Virus record (IMG/VR): IMGVR_UViG_3300035180_001220
Span: 48,304-112,303 of that record
Length of the DNA: 64,000 nt
From: a virus
Reading direction: 5' to 3' (one strand)
Shown one piece after another: positions 1 through 9,368 of the stretch (within the stretch, counting starts at the first letter, position 1; each line of letters opens with the position of its first letter). The notes beneath the pieces are model-generated. The model was not told where the DNA came from, did not search any database, and worked only from the letters and a program-made list of their open reading frames with translations. A program made the translations under genes and the position numbers.

Positions 1-298
1 TGCTGGCGCAATCGTTGGTAATCAAGTTGGTGGACGTGGCGATGGAAAGACTGCTGCTACTGCATTGGGAGCTGTCACTGGAGCTTTTGTTGGAAATAAC
101 ATGAACCAACAGTCAAATGTTCAGCCACAATACCAGCAAGGAACTGGTTGCCAACTTCAATTCGAACCGCAATTGGTTGGATATTACTACACAGTCCAAT
201 ATCAGCATCTTCAAATGCAGGGATTCATGGCTCGACTACCACAAGTTGGTGAAACTGCTGAAGTTATTATTCGCAGTACCTTCTACGCAGCACAGTAA
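1..298 (+). CDS. Glycine-zipper (17 kDa antigen-like) protein, 5' partial
   Basis: The reading frame is open from base 2 to the stop at 296-298; the start lies outside the window. The visible 98 residues begin with an alanine/glycine-rich stretch with repeated GxxxG spacing (AGAIVGNQVGG, then GAVTGAFVG), the pattern of the glycine-zipper 2TM domain of small outer-membrane lipoproteins. The C-terminal half is polar, rich in Gln and Tyr, and ends in AAQ. In bacteria this family sits in the envelope; in a phage it may be an acquired envelope protein, but no signal peptide can be checked because the N terminus is missing. It runs convergently to the minus-strand cupin gene with 38 bases between them and no clear hairpin. 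Confidence 0.6.
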   Translation, partial: AGAIVGNQVGGRGDGKTAATALGAVTGAFVGNNMNQQSNVQPQYQQGTGCQLQFEPQLVGYYYTVQYQHLQMQGFMARLPQVGETAEVIIRSTFYAAQ

Positions 299-336
299 TA
301 GTTCTCTAAACCAAACACAGGGCACTTTTGTTTCGC

Positions 337-696
337 TTAAAGCGGTTGCGCTAACCCTGCTTCTAAAGGATTTTGAATACCTCTAGGAATCATCGAAGGG
401 TCTAGAATATCTTCTTCACGTTCACCAGTTCGGAGAGCGTGCAAACAAGCTGCAATGGTGTCATCTTCAAGAGCTTCAATAAAGTGTGACTTACCTTTTG
501 CTATAAAGATAAGATGTGGTGCAGCAAATTCTGTAACCTCACCGTCAACATGAACTTTTACGCTGCCTCGAGAAAGCATTGTTATATGATCAAAGTTGTG
601 AACGTGACCTTCATTCATATCACCAGCCTTATGAAAGTGCATTTGGCGAATCCATAGATTGGAAACGCAGACCATAGTTGTTTCTGGATAACTCAT
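337..696 (-). CDS. Cupin-domain protein
   Basis: 119 residues. Cupin motif 1 appears as GHVHNFDH, followed by a glycine near SRGSVKV; motif 2 appears as PHLIFIAKGKSHF. The H-x-H pair plus the later His are the usual metal ligands, so the fold is probably a small metal-binding beta-barrel. The substrate cannot be read from sequence. Its ATG overlaps the stop of the upstream minus-strand gene by 4 bases, so the two are probably translationally coupled. It is the last gene of the leftward block. Confidence 0.7.
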   Translation of the reverse strand: MSYPETTMVCVSNLWIRQMHFHKAGDMNEGHVHNFDHITMLSRGSVKVHVDGEVTEFAAPHLIFIAKGKSHFIEALEDDTIAACLHALRTGEREEDILDPSMIPRGIQNPLEAGLAQPL

Positions 697-1082
697 AATG
701 TTGTAACTGGGATAGCTGTTGGATTATTAATGATGACGCCAAATTTGACAAGGACTGCAGCAATCTTCTTTTCAAATTCAACCTGCGCCCACATTTGCTG
801 ATTAGCTAGTTCTGTCGGATCAATCGCAGGTACATTTACTGGTGCATTCTTATCGAACGTTAATGTACCAGAATGTCCAACATTCACCGTCTGAAATGTT
901 GCTATTGAATTTTCCCACATTGATGATGGCGCATACTGCTGGATCATCTGTGTCAAATCTTGCCCAACAAGCGGAATAGGCATCCCTACATCCACTGGCT
1001 CAAAACCGTCTGCTGTATAGCGTACCTCCATAACCTTACGGTCGGTATCTGTTCGTGTAACTTCAAATGTGTAATTAATCAT
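693..1082 (-). CDS. Hypothetical protein
   Basis: 129 residues, no family recognised. The N-terminal half reads as beta-strand-rich (YTFEVTRTDTDRKVMEVRY); the C-terminal third is an amphipathic helix rich in Gln, Glu and Ala (QMWAQVEFEKKIAAVLVKFG). An AGGAG ribosome-binding site lies 6-8 bases before its ATG on the minus strand, directly at the restored end of the upstream oxygenase gene. Lying between fibre genes and the cupin gene, it may be a small structural or fibre-assembly protein; this is a guess from position. Confidence 0.55.
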   Translation of the reverse strand: MINYTFEVTRTDTDRKVMEVRYTADGFEPVDVGMPIPLVGQDLTQMIQQYAPSSMWENSIATFQTVNVGHSGTLTFDKNAPVNVPAIDPTELANQQMWAQVEFEKKIAAVLVKFGVIINNPTAIPVTTL

Positions 1083-1144
1083 TTATTTCTCCTTACCAAG
1101 TTGTTGGACCATTTACCCAACATGTTGCTGTTAATCTTCTTCCT

Positions 1145-1591
1145 CTAGTAACTGGCGTTACTCTGTGTCTCAAAAATAGATGGGAATACCACAATTGACC
1201 CCTTACTTAACTGCACTGGTTCAGGTGCATTCTCAAGTTCGAGCTGACCACCATCAAAATCTTCAGTACTGTTAAGCAGACAAATGGCTGTTAGTTTTCT
1301 AGTAATAGGATTATCTGACAATAGGTACGTGTCAGTATGCCAATTATAAAACTGTCCTTCAGTATATGAAGCAATCTGCACATACTGGGGTGAGGTAACT
1401 TTTCTATTCCACCCTGCCATCCAATGCCATCCACTAATAATTCCAACATTAGAGTTTCTTACATTTTCAATTTGGCCTGAAAATGTTGCCCCTTGATGTA
1501 ATTCAAGATCTGATATTTCTTTTAGAAAACATTCTAAAAGTTCAGGAGACAATGCTACATCCCATTTCCAAAAAGGTGATAAGTGATTCAT
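1145..1591 (-). CDS. 2OG-Fe(II) oxygenase (prolyl-hydroxylase-like), frameshifted near the C terminus
   Basis: 148 residues as read. The double-stranded beta-helix core of 2-oxoglutarate/Fe(II) dioxygenases is visible: YTEGQFYNWHTDTY carries the H-x-D iron ligands, DFDGGQLELE is the family's Gly-Gly strand, and VVFPSIF should precede the distal His. The open frame then runs into an unrelated tail and stops. In the neighbouring frame the expected HRVTPVTRGRR segment (distal His and 2OG-binding Arg) follows at 1167-1135 and ends in TAA at 1093-1095, just before the next gene's ribosome-binding site. One extra T in the T5 run at 1172-1176 explains the break. The intact gene would be 1093-1591. 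A sequencing error or a recent mutation is possible. Confidence 0.8.
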   Translation of the reverse strand: MNHLSPFWKWDVALSPELLECFLKEISDLELHQGATFSGQIENVRNSNVGIISGWHWMAGWNRKVTSPQYVQIASYTEGQFYNWHTDTYLLSDNPITRKLTAICLLNSTEDFDGGQLELENAPEPVQLSKGSIVVFPSIFETQSNASY

Positions 1592-1609
1592 GATGATATA
1601 CGTTATTAG

Positions 1610-3430
1610 TTAGGCTAGAGCGCCATATCTGGCGCCAACTGCTGCCCACGTTATATTTACATTACCACTAGTGCATGCTCCACCTGCTCCACCTGCTGAA
1701 GCAGAAGTAACATTTCCCCAAGAGGTAATACCTGGCTGAACTGAACCTGCTGCACCACTTTGACCTGCTGCTCCCAAGCTACCACCTGCTCCGCCATTAC
1801 CGCCTGCGACAATATAAGCATTATCGTAATAGGTATATGCAATACCACCAAGTCCATAAATTGGTCCTACCGCTCCACCTGCAGTTAATGAACCTGATGT
1901 ACCTGGATATGGGTTGTCATTACCAGAAGCTCTACTACCAGAGTAACCAACTGAACCGCTGTTACTTCCATTAACACCACCACCAGCTCCAGCATTCGCG
2001 CCTGCGCCGCCTCCGCCGCCTCCGCCGCCTGCATAAACGGTTTTTATGCCGCCCTTGCCAAAATTAGTCTGGCCGTAAATGTACTGACCCATACCTCCCG
2101 CTCCGCCGCCACCACCGATAATGTTGTTATTTGTTACTGTGATTGCCTGCTGTGCTAACATTGCTGGCCCACCAGCACTGCCATTAGCATTACCGCCCGC
2201 TCCAACAATGTAACCGTTGTTAGTTAGGTTAATTATATCTGACCCACTCCATCCAGTGCCAGTATCAAAAGCGAAGTTAGCAATAGATGATGCGCCTACG
2301 ACAACGCCTGGATTAACGTTTACATTTATAGTTGTTCCTGGAGCATATGTTCCATTAATTGTCACTGCTGAACCGTACTGGCTATTAATCCTATTGTCAA
2401 ATAAAACAAAATTCTGAACGTTACCAGTAATCGTAATGTACATTGCTGGTGGCGGAGGAACATATGATGCATCTAGTGTTGTGGTAGTAGATATAGATGG
2501 CACTATAAGTGCCAAACTAGAAGCTTTTAAGATAGTCACATTTACTGTTGTTCCAGGACTAACATTGTCAACAGTGTTAGTATATTCGTCAGTGAATGTA
2601 ACTCTAAAATTAAGTGTAAGCCCATTACCACCATTTACGCCAGCTACATTTGACGTGGATGCTTCAATATAATAGTCATTGGCGCTATAAGCACCACCAC
2701 CAGAATTTACTCCATTATAAATGGTTTGCCAAGTTCCATTTAGCTGATAGTATCCTATGCCAGTAGCATTCCCAGTAGCTCCAGATATTTTATATGAATT
2801 GTTCCCTCTGAAAGCAGCCACTACTCCATTCAATGCATTTGCCCATGCTGCATCTTGAGGTGTAACACCACTAGGATGGCTTAGTGCAAAGCGAACTTCT
2901 CCACCAGTATTGAAGAAAAAACGAACCTGATCTTCATTTATGAAGGTCATGCTATATTCAGCAGATATGGAAATGTTGTTAGATGCATTACCCCAAGCAT
3001 ATGACCTAACAGTTGTCGTGCCTGCTACTACAGACATATTTCCTATTAAGTAATTAAATCTGTTAGCATCCAGAGCACTAAGCATAGTTACTAAGTCGTA
3101 AGAAGGATTGCCAGCAGGATATGCTTTGATGTTATTTCCGGCATTAAAATCAGTACTAGGTGGTACTGTTACAGTACTAGTTCCCTGCCAAGCAGCAAGA
3201 TTAGATATAACTGTTCTTAAATCCTGCCATTCTTGGCCAATTACACTACCTATGGTCTTAACTCCCAAATTAGGAGTAGTTTGCCCATATCCTCTATCTC
3301 CATAGCCAACACCCCACAAATAACCTGCTTTAGCAACAGCAGCTGCTGCATTTGGTGCAGCAGCTGCTGTTAGGCCTGCAAGAGCTGTATAGTCAGTGGT
3401 AGCTATATTACTGTTTTGCGAATATGTCAT
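1610..3430 (-). CDS. Glycine-rich tail fibre adhesin
   Basis: 606 residues. The N terminus (MTYSQNSNIATTDYTALAG) resembles that of the neighbouring fibre (MSYQQAGIIQ...HYNAMAG), suggesting a shared attachment segment. The centre (about 80-380) is Thr/Asn/Ser-rich beta structure. The last 210 residues hold many glycine-rich motifs (GGGGGAGGMG, then a run of eight Gly, GGNGGAGG, GGAGGA), the layout of T-even gp38-type receptor-binding adhesins, where polyglycine-II helices carry host-range loops. It is the last of three collinear fibre genes, the expected place for a distal adhesin. A CTAAATA late box lies 27 bases upstream. Confidence 0.75.
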   Translation of the reverse strand: MTYSQNSNIATTDYTALAGLTAAAAPNAAAAVAKAGYLWGVGYGDRGYGQTTPNLGVKTIGSVIGQEWQDLRTVISNLAAWQGTSTVTVPPSTDFNAGNNIKAYPAGNPSYDLVTMLSALDANRFNYLIGNMSVVAGTTTVRSYAWGNASNNISISAEYSMTFINEDQVRFFFNTGGEVRFALSHPSGVTPQDAAWANALNGVVAAFRGNNSYKISGATGNATGIGYYQLNGTWQTIYNGVNSGGGAYSANDYYIEASTSNVAGVNGGNGLTLNFRVTFTDEYTNTVDNVSPGTTVNVTILKASSLALIVPSISTTTTLDASYVPPPPAMYITITGNVQNFVLFDNRINSQYGSAVTINGTYAPGTTINVNVNPGVVVGASSIANFAFDTGTGWSGSDIINLTNNGYIVGAGGNANGSAGGPAMLAQQAITVTNNNIIGGGGGAGGMGQYIYGQTNFGKGGIKTVYAGGGGGGGGAGANAGAGGGVNGSNSGSVGYSGSRASGNDNPYPGTSGSLTAGGAVGPIYGLGGIAYTYYDNAYIVAGGNGGAGGSLGAAGQSGAAGSVQPGITSWGNVTSASAGGAGGACTSGNVNITWAAVGARYGALA

Positions 3431-3456
3431 TTTGTAAAAGAAGTCCTTAACTGGTA

Positions 3457-3464
3457 TTATTTAG
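3457..3464 (-). promoter_or_regulatory. Late-promoter-like box (ACTAAATA)
   Basis: On the minus strand the octamer ACTAAATA sits 27 bases before the ATG of the glycine-rich adhesin, a spacing like the other TAAATA boxes in the window. It differs from T4 TATAAATA at two positions. Inferred from repetition and placement only. Confidence 0.4.
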
Positions 3465-3501
3465 TAGTGAAGTCTATCAGATCATTTCGCTGCCAGGGCT
3501 G

Positions 3502-4326
3502 CTAGCGAATTTTCGCAAGCAGCCCTGTGATAGCTTCAATCAGCAAAGGAGCAAGACGTTCATATTGGACTGTCTTGTAATTCTCTCCGCTAATAGATTG
3601 ACTAGTAGTTCCTTCATCTCTAGAGATATCGAATGGTGCTGCTTGAACTGCTTCAGGAACAACAGCTTCAACTTCCTGAGCTGATACACCTACTTGAACA
3701 CGTTCATCGGTGAAGCCATATGATTTACCAAGTGCATTTACTGTGTAGTAGAATCCGGATAGCTTATTTACCTTATCCAATGCTCCAACTATTTCGCCAG
3801 TCCTGTCTTTAAGACGCACGTCAGAATAGAATGCTGCAACATCGCCTGCTGCATATAACGTGCCATTGACTTGGAATGAAGAGTTATTATAGGTTTGAAC
3901 TAAGCTTGCACTAGTAGAGAAAATACCAGTTGTGTATGTTTCATTGTACCAGCCAGCATTGCCAGCAGTTCTCCACCATCCATCAGTTCCATTTGTATGA
4001 GCATATGCATTTGACAAGGTATTTGCACTACCAGAAATGCTGATGTTATAAGTAGCAGCATTATCGATTACAACTTTGTTCCAAGCTGAAGCGCCATTAC
4101 CATTTGTGGAACGATAGTATAAGTTGTTTGTGTAGAAATCTGCAGATAACTGCATCGCATAATAGTTAGTGCTGTTGCTGTGGGTGGTGCTAAGTAGGTG
4201 ATAATATCCGCTGGAGGTTACTGACCAACCAGTTGCTGCAGTTGCCGATATTGCTGCAGTTGAAGAAATGCCAGCCATCGCGTTATAGTGTGGTGCTTGG
4301 ATTATCCCAGCTTGTTGATATGACAT
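3502..4326 (-). CDS. Tail fibre protein with S74 intramolecular chaperone
   Basis: 274 residues. A short fibre body of beta-rich sequence is followed from about residue 168 by a peptidase-S74/intramolecular chaperone domain: SDVRLKD at its start (autocleavage occurs before this Ser in the family), a central QVGVSAQEVEAVVPEAV helix and YKTVQYERLAPLLIEAI near the end. The domain folds and trimerises the fibre and is then cleaved off. The stop is one base past the ATG-proximal end of the next gene in the row, so it is probably co-transcribed with the 1352-residue fibre upstream. A second S74 protein directly after a first suggests duplication or exchange of the distal fibre piece. Confidence 0.85.
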   Translation of the reverse strand: MSYQQAGIIQAPHYNAMAGISSTAAISATAATGWSVTSSGYYHLLSTTHSNSTNYYAMQLSADFYTNNLYYRSTNGNGASAWNKVVIDNAATYNISISGSANTLSNAYAHTNGTDGWWRTAGNAGWYNETYTTGIFSTSASLVQTYNNSSFQVNGTLYAAGDVAAFYSDVRLKDRTGEIVGALDKVNKLSGFYYTVNALGKSYGFTDERVQVGVSAQEVEAVVPEAVQAAPFDISRDEGTTSQSISGENYKTVQYERLAPLLIEAITGLLAKIR

Positions 4327-4327
4327 T

Positions 4328-7300
4328 TTACTTCTTGCTCAATTCATTTTCAAGGAGTGCAACTCTAGCATCCAGTGCCTTTATAGCTTCAATAAGAACA
4401 GGGACTATTTTAGAGTAGTCAACTGTCTTGTAAACATCGCCATCAATTTGAACAGAGTCAGTTACTATTTCTGGCATTACAGCTTCGACTTGGTCTGCAA
4501 GAATACCATAGTCATGTTTACCAGCCTTGAATGAAGTGTGGGCAATTCCCGACTTCCAGTCAAATGTACCACCGTCAAGCTGTTTAAGAATACTAATTGG
4601 GTTAGCAATAACTTTGAAGTTTTCCTTAAGGCGTGGGTCAGAGTAAGCAGTTACATTACCGCCAGCCACCATATTACCAGATGGATCTGAGTACCAAGAC
4701 CATGCTGCGCGATTCCACCCGCCTAGACCAAAATAGCCATCAGCTCTAATACCCATCTTAACAGCGTAAGCATCATTCCAGAAAGTCATACCAGCAAGAT
4801 TTGAATCACCTGTACCACTAGCCCTGACAATCACTGAACCTCTAGTAGCACCACCATCTTGAGACATTGCCATGCTAGTTGTTACACCAAACATAGGATT
4901 TGTCTGTTGTGTTGCTGAGAAGTAGGTAGCATTTCCTACCGTCAAGTTATTAGCAGTACCAGTTGCGTTGGTAAGAACAACAGCTGAAGGCGTGCCAAGG
5001 TTTGGGGTTACAAGCGTTGGAGATGTAGATAGAACAACAGCTCCGGTACCAGTTGAAGAACCAAATCCTGCAGACCATGTACCACTCGTAATTGTTCCTA
5101 GCGTTGTAATTTGGGATTGATTTGCAAGAACGCTAATAGTGTTACCAGAGATACCAACACCGGTTCCAGCTGAAAGAACAGCAGCGCTGAACTGTGCCCA
5201 CGTAACAGGAGATGTATCTACCGTAGTTACTGTTGATGTAACTATCCAGCCTGTATTTGACTGAGATGTTCCGCTTGTTACAAGAACAGCAGCACCATTG
5301 AACTCATTAATTGGTGTTGATGCATCCATATCAGCTGCCCGAGACCAAGCTGAAGTGCTTACAACGTAGATACCATTTTCAGAAGATGTAGTTTGGTTCT
5401 TTACGAGAACTCTTGTGCCAACTGTAACCGCGATGCCATCAATAGTTTGCGTTCCACTACGTGTGATGTTAGTGGTAGTAGCAACTAAGACCGTGTTCTT
5501 CCAGGTCAATCCTGCGGCTACAGCGTCAACGTAGTTCTTATTAGCTACTTGTGTTCCCAATGTAGGAGTGTCGGCTACTGTAATGCTTTGACCGGTAGGA
5601 ATGGTAATTGAACCAGTCATTACCCCGCCACTCAGCGACAGCTTAGACGTGTCACTAGGGTGAACGTGATCAGCGCGAGCAACTTCAAAATCATAACCAA
5701 CAGCAGCAGTTCCATCCATTAGTGGGACAGTGCTTGAAAGTCCTGTAATCGAGTTGAATGAAACACCCGTAGCAATGCCAATGCTTGGCGCTACAAGAAG
5801 AGGACCATTGTTGAATACAAGTTGACCAGTTCCAGTCTCATCAGAGATAACACCGGCGAGTTGCGCTGAAGTTGTAGATGCAAACTGCGCTAGAGGACCA
5901 CTTGTTACTGCGGTGGCTGGATCGCTGGGGTGAACGTGATCTTGTCTAGCGACAAGAGTGGATGTTCCAACAGTAGCTGCACCAGGGACCAGCGGTGTTG
6001 CAACTGCAAGGCCAGTAATAGAGTTGAATGAGGTACCAGTAGCAACGCCGATATTAGGAGTTACAAGGATTGCTCCAGCTATTGTTGGTGAAGTGTCCAT
6101 TACAAACTTGGAACCAGTACCAGTTTGAGATGCTACAGACGTAGCGTTTCCAACAGAGGTAATTGGACCGGTTAGGTTTGCATTAGTCGTGACTGTAGAA
6201 GCATTACCAGTTAAGTTACCGGTGAATGTAGTCGCGTAAACATTCTGCCAAACAGCAGAAGGCGTACCAATCGTGTAGCTGTTGGTAGCAGATGGAACCA
6301 TTGATCCACCAATGCTACCACCGCTTGAGCTAGCTGGTGTATATCCAAGCGCTGTGATAATATCGGCTGAAGAAATAGTAGTTCCGATAGTAATACGGCC
6401 CTTTGCATCAACAGTAACTTTCGTATATGTTCCTGCCGTAACACCAGTGTTACCGAGAGTTGCAGTAAGAATAACGTCAGACGTACCATCAATGTTTGGA
6501 GTTGATCCAAGAAGATCACCAGAAAGATTTATCTTTCTAGCATTCTTCCAGCTGGTGGCGGTGCTTGCATTACCGATAAGATCAGCAGTAACAATACCAG
6601 CAGCGAAACTTCCAGCTGCATCTCTAGCAACCAATGTTGATCCCACGTTCGCAGCTGTCGCATTAGAGGTAATGGTTGGATTGCCAGAAACACCATCAGG
6701 GTTAGTAATTGAAATACCAAGACCGCTTACGGCTAGACTTATCGTGTTAAAGCTGTTAGTGCCAATATTAGCAAGTAAACCAGTAGAGCTTACACTTGAA
6801 ATACTTGTTAGATTTCCATTTAACGGTTGAGCATCGGTGATTCCGTAACCATTAAGAGTTGTTGGCTTACCATCTATAGATGTCCACGCAAGAGTTGAAG
6901 TACCTGCAGTGACGCGACCGTATGTATCAACCGTAATGCCTGCATAATTTCCAGCAGCAACTCCAGTAGTTGCAAGGTCAATGTTGTCAGCATTAACTAC
7001 GATGCGGGAGGTTGAAGCTGTGCCAATGTCAAACGTGTGACCAGTAAGAGTAAGACCAGCTCCTGCAGTGAAGTCACCTGGACGGCTAAAGACCGTGAAA
7101 ATAAGTGCGGTAACATCAACGGTGATAGTGCCAGTGGTTGTTAAAACCCATGAGCTGTTACCAGAAGATGTACCAACAGCAACGTAGATAAGCGCGCCAG
7201 TTTTAATCTCAACTACTGGCTGATTGTTAGAATCAAGGTTGTCAAAGTCAGTGGCTCTAGCCCAAGCGTCACTTGCTGCAGTGTAAATACCATTTGCAGC

Positions 7301-8386
7301 TGCATTAGATTGGTCCTTTACAAGAACTCTATCACCTGCAGTCAAGACGATGTCATCTATAGTTTGAAGACCGCTTAGGACGATAGGTCCAGTTGTTGCA
7401 ACTCTAACGGATTTCTGAAGTGAAAGACCAGCAGCAACGTTATCAACGTAAAGCTTAGTAGCAAGGTGAGATGCGATTGTTGGAGGAGAACCAGTGACTG
7501 GATTGTTAAATGTCCAATTGCCTGTGATCGTTTCATTACCCGCGACACGAGCTAAAACAGTGCCGTCAAGAATTTGATTTTCAGATATAGCGAGAGATGC
7601 TTGGTACTGAGTAACAGAATCAACTGAAATTCTAGCACTAGAAACAGAACCGCTTATCATTTGAGAAGCATCTATTCCAATAGGAACATTTACTGCATGA
7701 GTAACTCTACCCTTCACATCTATGTCGAGCTGTGGAACCGAAGAAGCTATTCCATAGGATGCGGCAGTAACACCAGAGTTAGCTAGTGTCAAGGCGATAG
7801 AAGTGGTTCCAAAACCAGTTGCATCGCCAGAAACGGCTATCTGTTGGTTCTGGGTAATATAAGTAGTGGTATCCAGCGCCCACGAATTTACTCCTATCTT
7901 CTTCAAAAAGCCAGCTGTATCGCTAATAGCAGCAATAGCCGTAAGATCAGCATCAAGTGGCTGTGCATCAGTTATGTTGTAGCCACCAAGGGTAGTTGGA
8001 GTAGAACCACCTATAACTCTGCCAAGTGAATCGACCTTTACTTTCGTGTAGAATGTACCTTGCACCGGATCAATTGCTGGCGTAAATGCAGCAAGTCCGG
8101 ACACTGGGTCAATAGGTGATACTGGAGGAAGGATGTTGCGAATTTCTTCAGGCGTAATGCTGTTCTGGTTAAGCTGTAATGTCCAGTTAGTTGGATTATA
8201 GATGTTTCCGGTGTCTGCTCCATTATAGGAGTAGACACCATTAAGTGCAGGGTTTGGGTTGCCGATAAGGTTGAAGAGCTCACCCTTAACTGGAACGTGC
8301 GGGGCAGATGGAAAAGCACTGCCACTCGCTACAATCAGAGTGGAAATCTCTGAACCTTCTACCAAATTGATGCCGGAAAATTGCAT
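4328..8386 (-). CDS. Long tail fibre protein with S74 chaperone
   Basis: 1352 residues, beta-rich and low complexity. It has repeated units containing LGGYNITDAQPL or LNGYGITDAQPL, each preceded by a GRVTAGT-like strand. Two copies of an about 110-residue module (about residues 325-440 and 960-1080) contain GDRVLVKDQ/GTRVLVKNQ and NGIY. Residues from about 1249 form an S74 chaperone (SDPRLKENFK, DYGILADQVEAVMPEIV, YKTVDYSKIVPVLIEAI) with a C-terminal coiled-coil tail. The role is host recognition as a trimeric long fibre. An ATAAATA late box lies 24 bases upstream and AGGAG before the ATG. The same modules occur in the plus-strand fibres at 54.7-61 kb. Confidence 0.9.
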   Translation of the reverse strand: MQFSGINLVEGSEISTLIVASGSAFPSAPHVPVKGELFNLIGNPNPALNGVYSYNGADTGNIYNPTNWTLQLNQNSITPEEIRNILPPVSPIDPVSGLAAFTPAIDPVQGTFYTKVKVDSLGRVIGGSTPTTLGGYNITDAQPLDADLTAIAAISDTAGFLKKIGVNSWALDTTTYITQNQQIAVSGDATGFGTTSIALTLANSGVTAASYGIASSVPQLDIDVKGRVTHAVNVPIGIDASQMISGSVSSARISVDSVTQYQASLAISENQILDGTVLARVAGNETITGNWTFNNPVTGSPPTIASHLATKLYVDNVAAGLSLQKSVRVATTGPIVLSGLQTIDDIVLTAGDRVLVKDQSNAAANGIYTAASDAWARATDFDNLDSNNQPVVEIKTGALIYVAVGTSSGNSSWVLTTTGTITVDVTALIFTVFSRPGDFTAGAGLTLTGHTFDIGTASTSRIVVNADNIDLATTGVAAGNYAGITVDTYGRVTAGTSTLAWTSIDGKPTTLNGYGITDAQPLNGNLTSISSVSSTGLLANIGTNSFNTISLAVSGLGISITNPDGVSGNPTITSNATAANVGSTLVARDAAGSFAAGIVTADLIGNASTATSWKNARKINLSGDLLGSTPNIDGTSDVILTATLGNTGVTAGTYTKVTVDAKGRITIGTTISSADIITALGYTPASSSGGSIGGSMVPSATNSYTIGTPSAVWQNVYATTFTGNLTGNASTVTTNANLTGPITSVGNATSVASQTGTGSKFVMDTSPTIAGAILVTPNIGVATGTSFNSITGLAVATPLVPGAATVGTSTLVARQDHVHPSDPATAVTSGPLAQFASTTSAQLAGVISDETGTGQLVFNNGPLLVAPSIGIATGVSFNSITGLSSTVPLMDGTAAVGYDFEVARADHVHPSDTSKLSLSGGVMTGSITIPTGQSITVADTPTLGTQVANKNYVDAVAAGLTWKNTVLVATTTNITRSGTQTIDGIAVTVGTRVLVKNQTTSSENGIYVVSTSAWSRAADMDASTPINEFNGAAVLVTSGTSQSNTGWIVTSTVTTVDTSPVTWAQFSAAVLSAGTGVGISGNTISVLANQSQITTLGTITSGTWSAGFGSSTGTGAVVLSTSPTLVTPNLGTPSAVVLTNATGTANNLTVGNATYFSATQQTNPMFGVTTSMAMSQDGGATRGSVIVRASGTGDSNLAGMTFWNDAYAVKMGIRADGYFGLGGWNRAAWSWYSDPSGNMVAGGNVTAYSDPRLKENFKVIANPISILKQLDGGTFDWKSGIAHTSFKAGKHDYGILADQVEAVMPEIVTDSVQIDGDVYKTVDYSKIVPVLIEAIKALDARVALLENELSKK

Positions 8387-8409
8387 GTCATTAATCTCCT
8401 AAGTCATTA

Positions 8410-8416
8410 TATTTAT
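8410..8416 (-). promoter_or_regulatory. Late promoter box ATAAATA, leftward
   Basis: Minus-strand ATAAATA 24 bases upstream of the long-fibre ATG, back to back with a rightward box at 8454-8461. T4-like late promoters consist of little more than TATAAATA at -10, so this fits divergent late transcription from the 100-base intergenic gap. Confidence 0.55.
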
Positions 8417-8453
8417 GAAAACGTGCTACGATTGACATATCTTACTCATCCCC

Positions 8454-8461
8454 AATAAATA
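8454..8461 (+). promoter_or_regulatory. Late promoter box AATAAATA, rightward
   Basis: Lies 26 bases before the ATG of the nucleotidyltransferase gene at 8487 and forms a divergent pair with the leftward box. Late expression would suit a protein packaged into heads. Confidence 0.5.
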
Positions 8462-8486
8462 TTGGAATTATTCAAAGGATTTTCTC

Positions 8487-9368
8487 GTGATCTCTTTCAA
8501 ACAGTTTCTAATGGAGGGCGGCAAAGCAACTGCTAAGTTTGATGTGCAGCGAGCAGAGCAAGCTGATGTAAAGGCAGCTTTAGAATTTGTATCTAAAGTG
8601 CTTGGAATTCCATTTGACACGCTCAAAAATGATCTTCTAGGTTCAACAGAGCTTACTCTTCTAGGTAAAAAGAAAGACAGCGGAGATGTAGACATCGCTA
8701 TGTCACTTAAGGATTCTGACGTCAACAAAATAAATGACGAGATGCTTAAGGCAACTGGTGGAGAGGGTGACTACAATGCTGGAACAAAGGTGGGTTCCTA
8801 CGCAGTTCCAGTTAACGGAAAGAAGATTCAGGTCGACCTTATGTACGTGAACAATAAGGACTGGGCTAAGTTTGCGTATCACTCTGCAATTGGAAGAGGT
8901 TCAGTCTATCCAGGTTCCGTTCGCAATATCATCATGCTTACGGCTCTTGCACATACACAAGAGCCTGGTAAAGATTTTGTTATGCGTGATGAAGATGGTA
9001 AAGCAATCATCAGAGCATCTAAGTCTGTCAAGCTAGACTCTGGAATGGAACGTCTATTCAAGATGGCTAAAGTCAATGCTAAGACGGGAAAATACAACAA
9101 GACCATTGAAACTGTAGCTCCTGAAGAAATAGAAGCTCACCTTAAGTCACTTGGTAAGGATGTAAAGTTCTCCAAGGATAAGGATCACACTGATGTTCCA
9201 GATGAAGTGGCAGCATTTATCTTTGGCAAGAGTGTCAAAGCTGCTGATGTTATGACAGCAGAGAATGTTATCAAGCATATCAAGAAGCTTAAGAATTCTA
9301 CTGAAATTATAGAAGCTGCACGTAAAGAGCTTGAACGTCTGAAGCTACCTATCCCGAAAGAACTATGA
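8487..9368 (+). CDS. Nucleotidyltransferase-fold protein, possibly virion-packaged
   Basis: 293 residues. The core is the polymerase-beta-like nucleotidyltransferase signature: Gly52-Ser53, then GDVDIAM with Asp67 and Asp69, and a third acidic residue in KIQVDLMYV (Asp117). Such enzymes move a nucleotide to RNA, small molecules or protein; the substrate is unknown. The N terminus MISFKQFLME matches the capsid-targeting peptide style of T4 internal proteins and is almost identical to that of the paralogue at 27038. The C-terminal third is Lys-rich and helical. A late-type box lies upstream. The stop codon falls inside a 17-base tandem repeat with the next gene's start. Confidence 0.7.
   Translation: MISFKQFLMEGGKATAKFDVQRAEQADVKAALEFVSKVLGIPFDTLKNDLLGSTELTLLGKKKDSGDVDIAMSLKDSDVNKINDEMLKATGGEGDYNAGTKVGSYAVPVNGKKIQVDLMYVNNKDWAKFAYHSAIGRGSVYPGSVRNIIMLTALAHTQEPGKDFVMRDEDGKAIIRASKSVKLDSGMERLFKMAKVNAKTGKYNKTIETVAPEEIEAHLKSLGKDVKFSKDKDHTDVPDEVAAFIFGKSVKAADVMTAENVIKHIKKLKNSTEIIEAARKELERLKLPIPKEL

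Noticed and set aside
6282-6830. 182-codon plus-strand frame inside the long tail fibre gene
   Set aside because: Hydrophobic Val/Pro-rich antisense shadow of a Thr/Gly/Ala-rich repeat protein; other fibre genes show similar shadows.
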